5,727 bases of DNA from the NCBI GenBank assembly GCA_937983315.1, contig CALKAH010000338.1, positions 1 to 5,727 of the forward strand, given 5' to 3'. The notes below the pieces were generated by a model. That model had not been told where the DNA came from, did not search any database, and saw only the letters and a list, made by a program, of their open reading frames with translations. Both the position numbers and the translations under genes were made by a program. Shown piece by piece: positions 5,682 through 5,727 of this stretch. Within the stretch, counting starts at the first letter, position 1. Each line of letters opens with the position of its first letter. Source of the stretch: an uncultured Acholeplasmataceae bacterium (GTDB taxonomy: Bacteria; Bacillota_I; Bacilli_A; Acholeplasmatales; Acholeplasmataceae).

Positions 5682-5727
5682 AGATCGGAAGAGCGTCGTG
5701 TAGGGAAAGAGTGTAGATCTCGGTGGT
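5682..5727 (+). other. Illumina TruSeq universal (P5-side) adapter, reverse complement (non-genomic)
   Basis: Starting AGATCGGAAGAGC, all 46 bases match the reverse complement of the TruSeq universal adapter as I know it, running into the P5 primer (AGATCTCGGTGGT). No i5 index interrupts it, which fits a single-index TruSeq library. The first A is the A-tail position, so genomic DNA ends at 5681. Confidence 0.98.

Overview
The window is one cloned or amplified library insert, not a clean piece of chromosome. Bases 1-51 are an Illumina TruSeq P7-side adapter containing an 8-base index. Bases 5682-5727 are the reverse complement of the TruSeq universal (P5-side) adapter. Genomic DNA therefore runs only from 52 to 5681 (5,630 bp), and both terminal genes are cut by the library ends.

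The DNA looks like a low- to mid-GC Gram-positive-type bacterium (Firmicutes or a non-parasitic Mycoplasmatota such as the Acholeplasma/Izemoplasma group). The signs are strong AAGGAG/AGGAGG ribosome sites, an AT-rich codon bias, a lipobox-anchored solute-binding protein, and Ig-like modules common in surface proteins of those groups. All tryptophans are TGG, and the five visible stops are TAA or TAG, so the standard bacterial code fits. The lineage is an inference.

Layout, all on the + strand and tightly packed: (i) livG-like ABC ATPase, lacking only its first few codons (52-834); (ii) livF-like ABC ATPase (836-1597); (iii) a 67-base spacer, then a 581-residue lipoprotein with two Ig-like repeats fused ahead of a LivJ/LivK-type periplasmic-binding domain (1665-3410); (iv) a 65-base spacer with a GC-rich stem-loop; (v) an acetyl-CoA hydrolase/4-hydroxybutyrate CoA-transferase family enzyme (3476-4780); (vi) an alpha/beta hydrolase (4786-5607); (vii) the first 21 codons of what looks like a second alpha/beta hydrolase (from 5619). 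The matching membrane permeases (LivH/LivM type) are not in the window and would be expected upstream.

Taken together the genes suggest a transport-plus-catabolism operon. A HAAT-family ABC importer takes up a small organic solute, hydrolases may cleave an ester, lactone or similar bond, and a CoA-transferase would activate the carboxylic acid. The real substrate cannot be read from the sequence. Branched-chain amino acids are the default family annotation, but the enzyme neighbours make an organic acid or ester-type substrate equally plausible.
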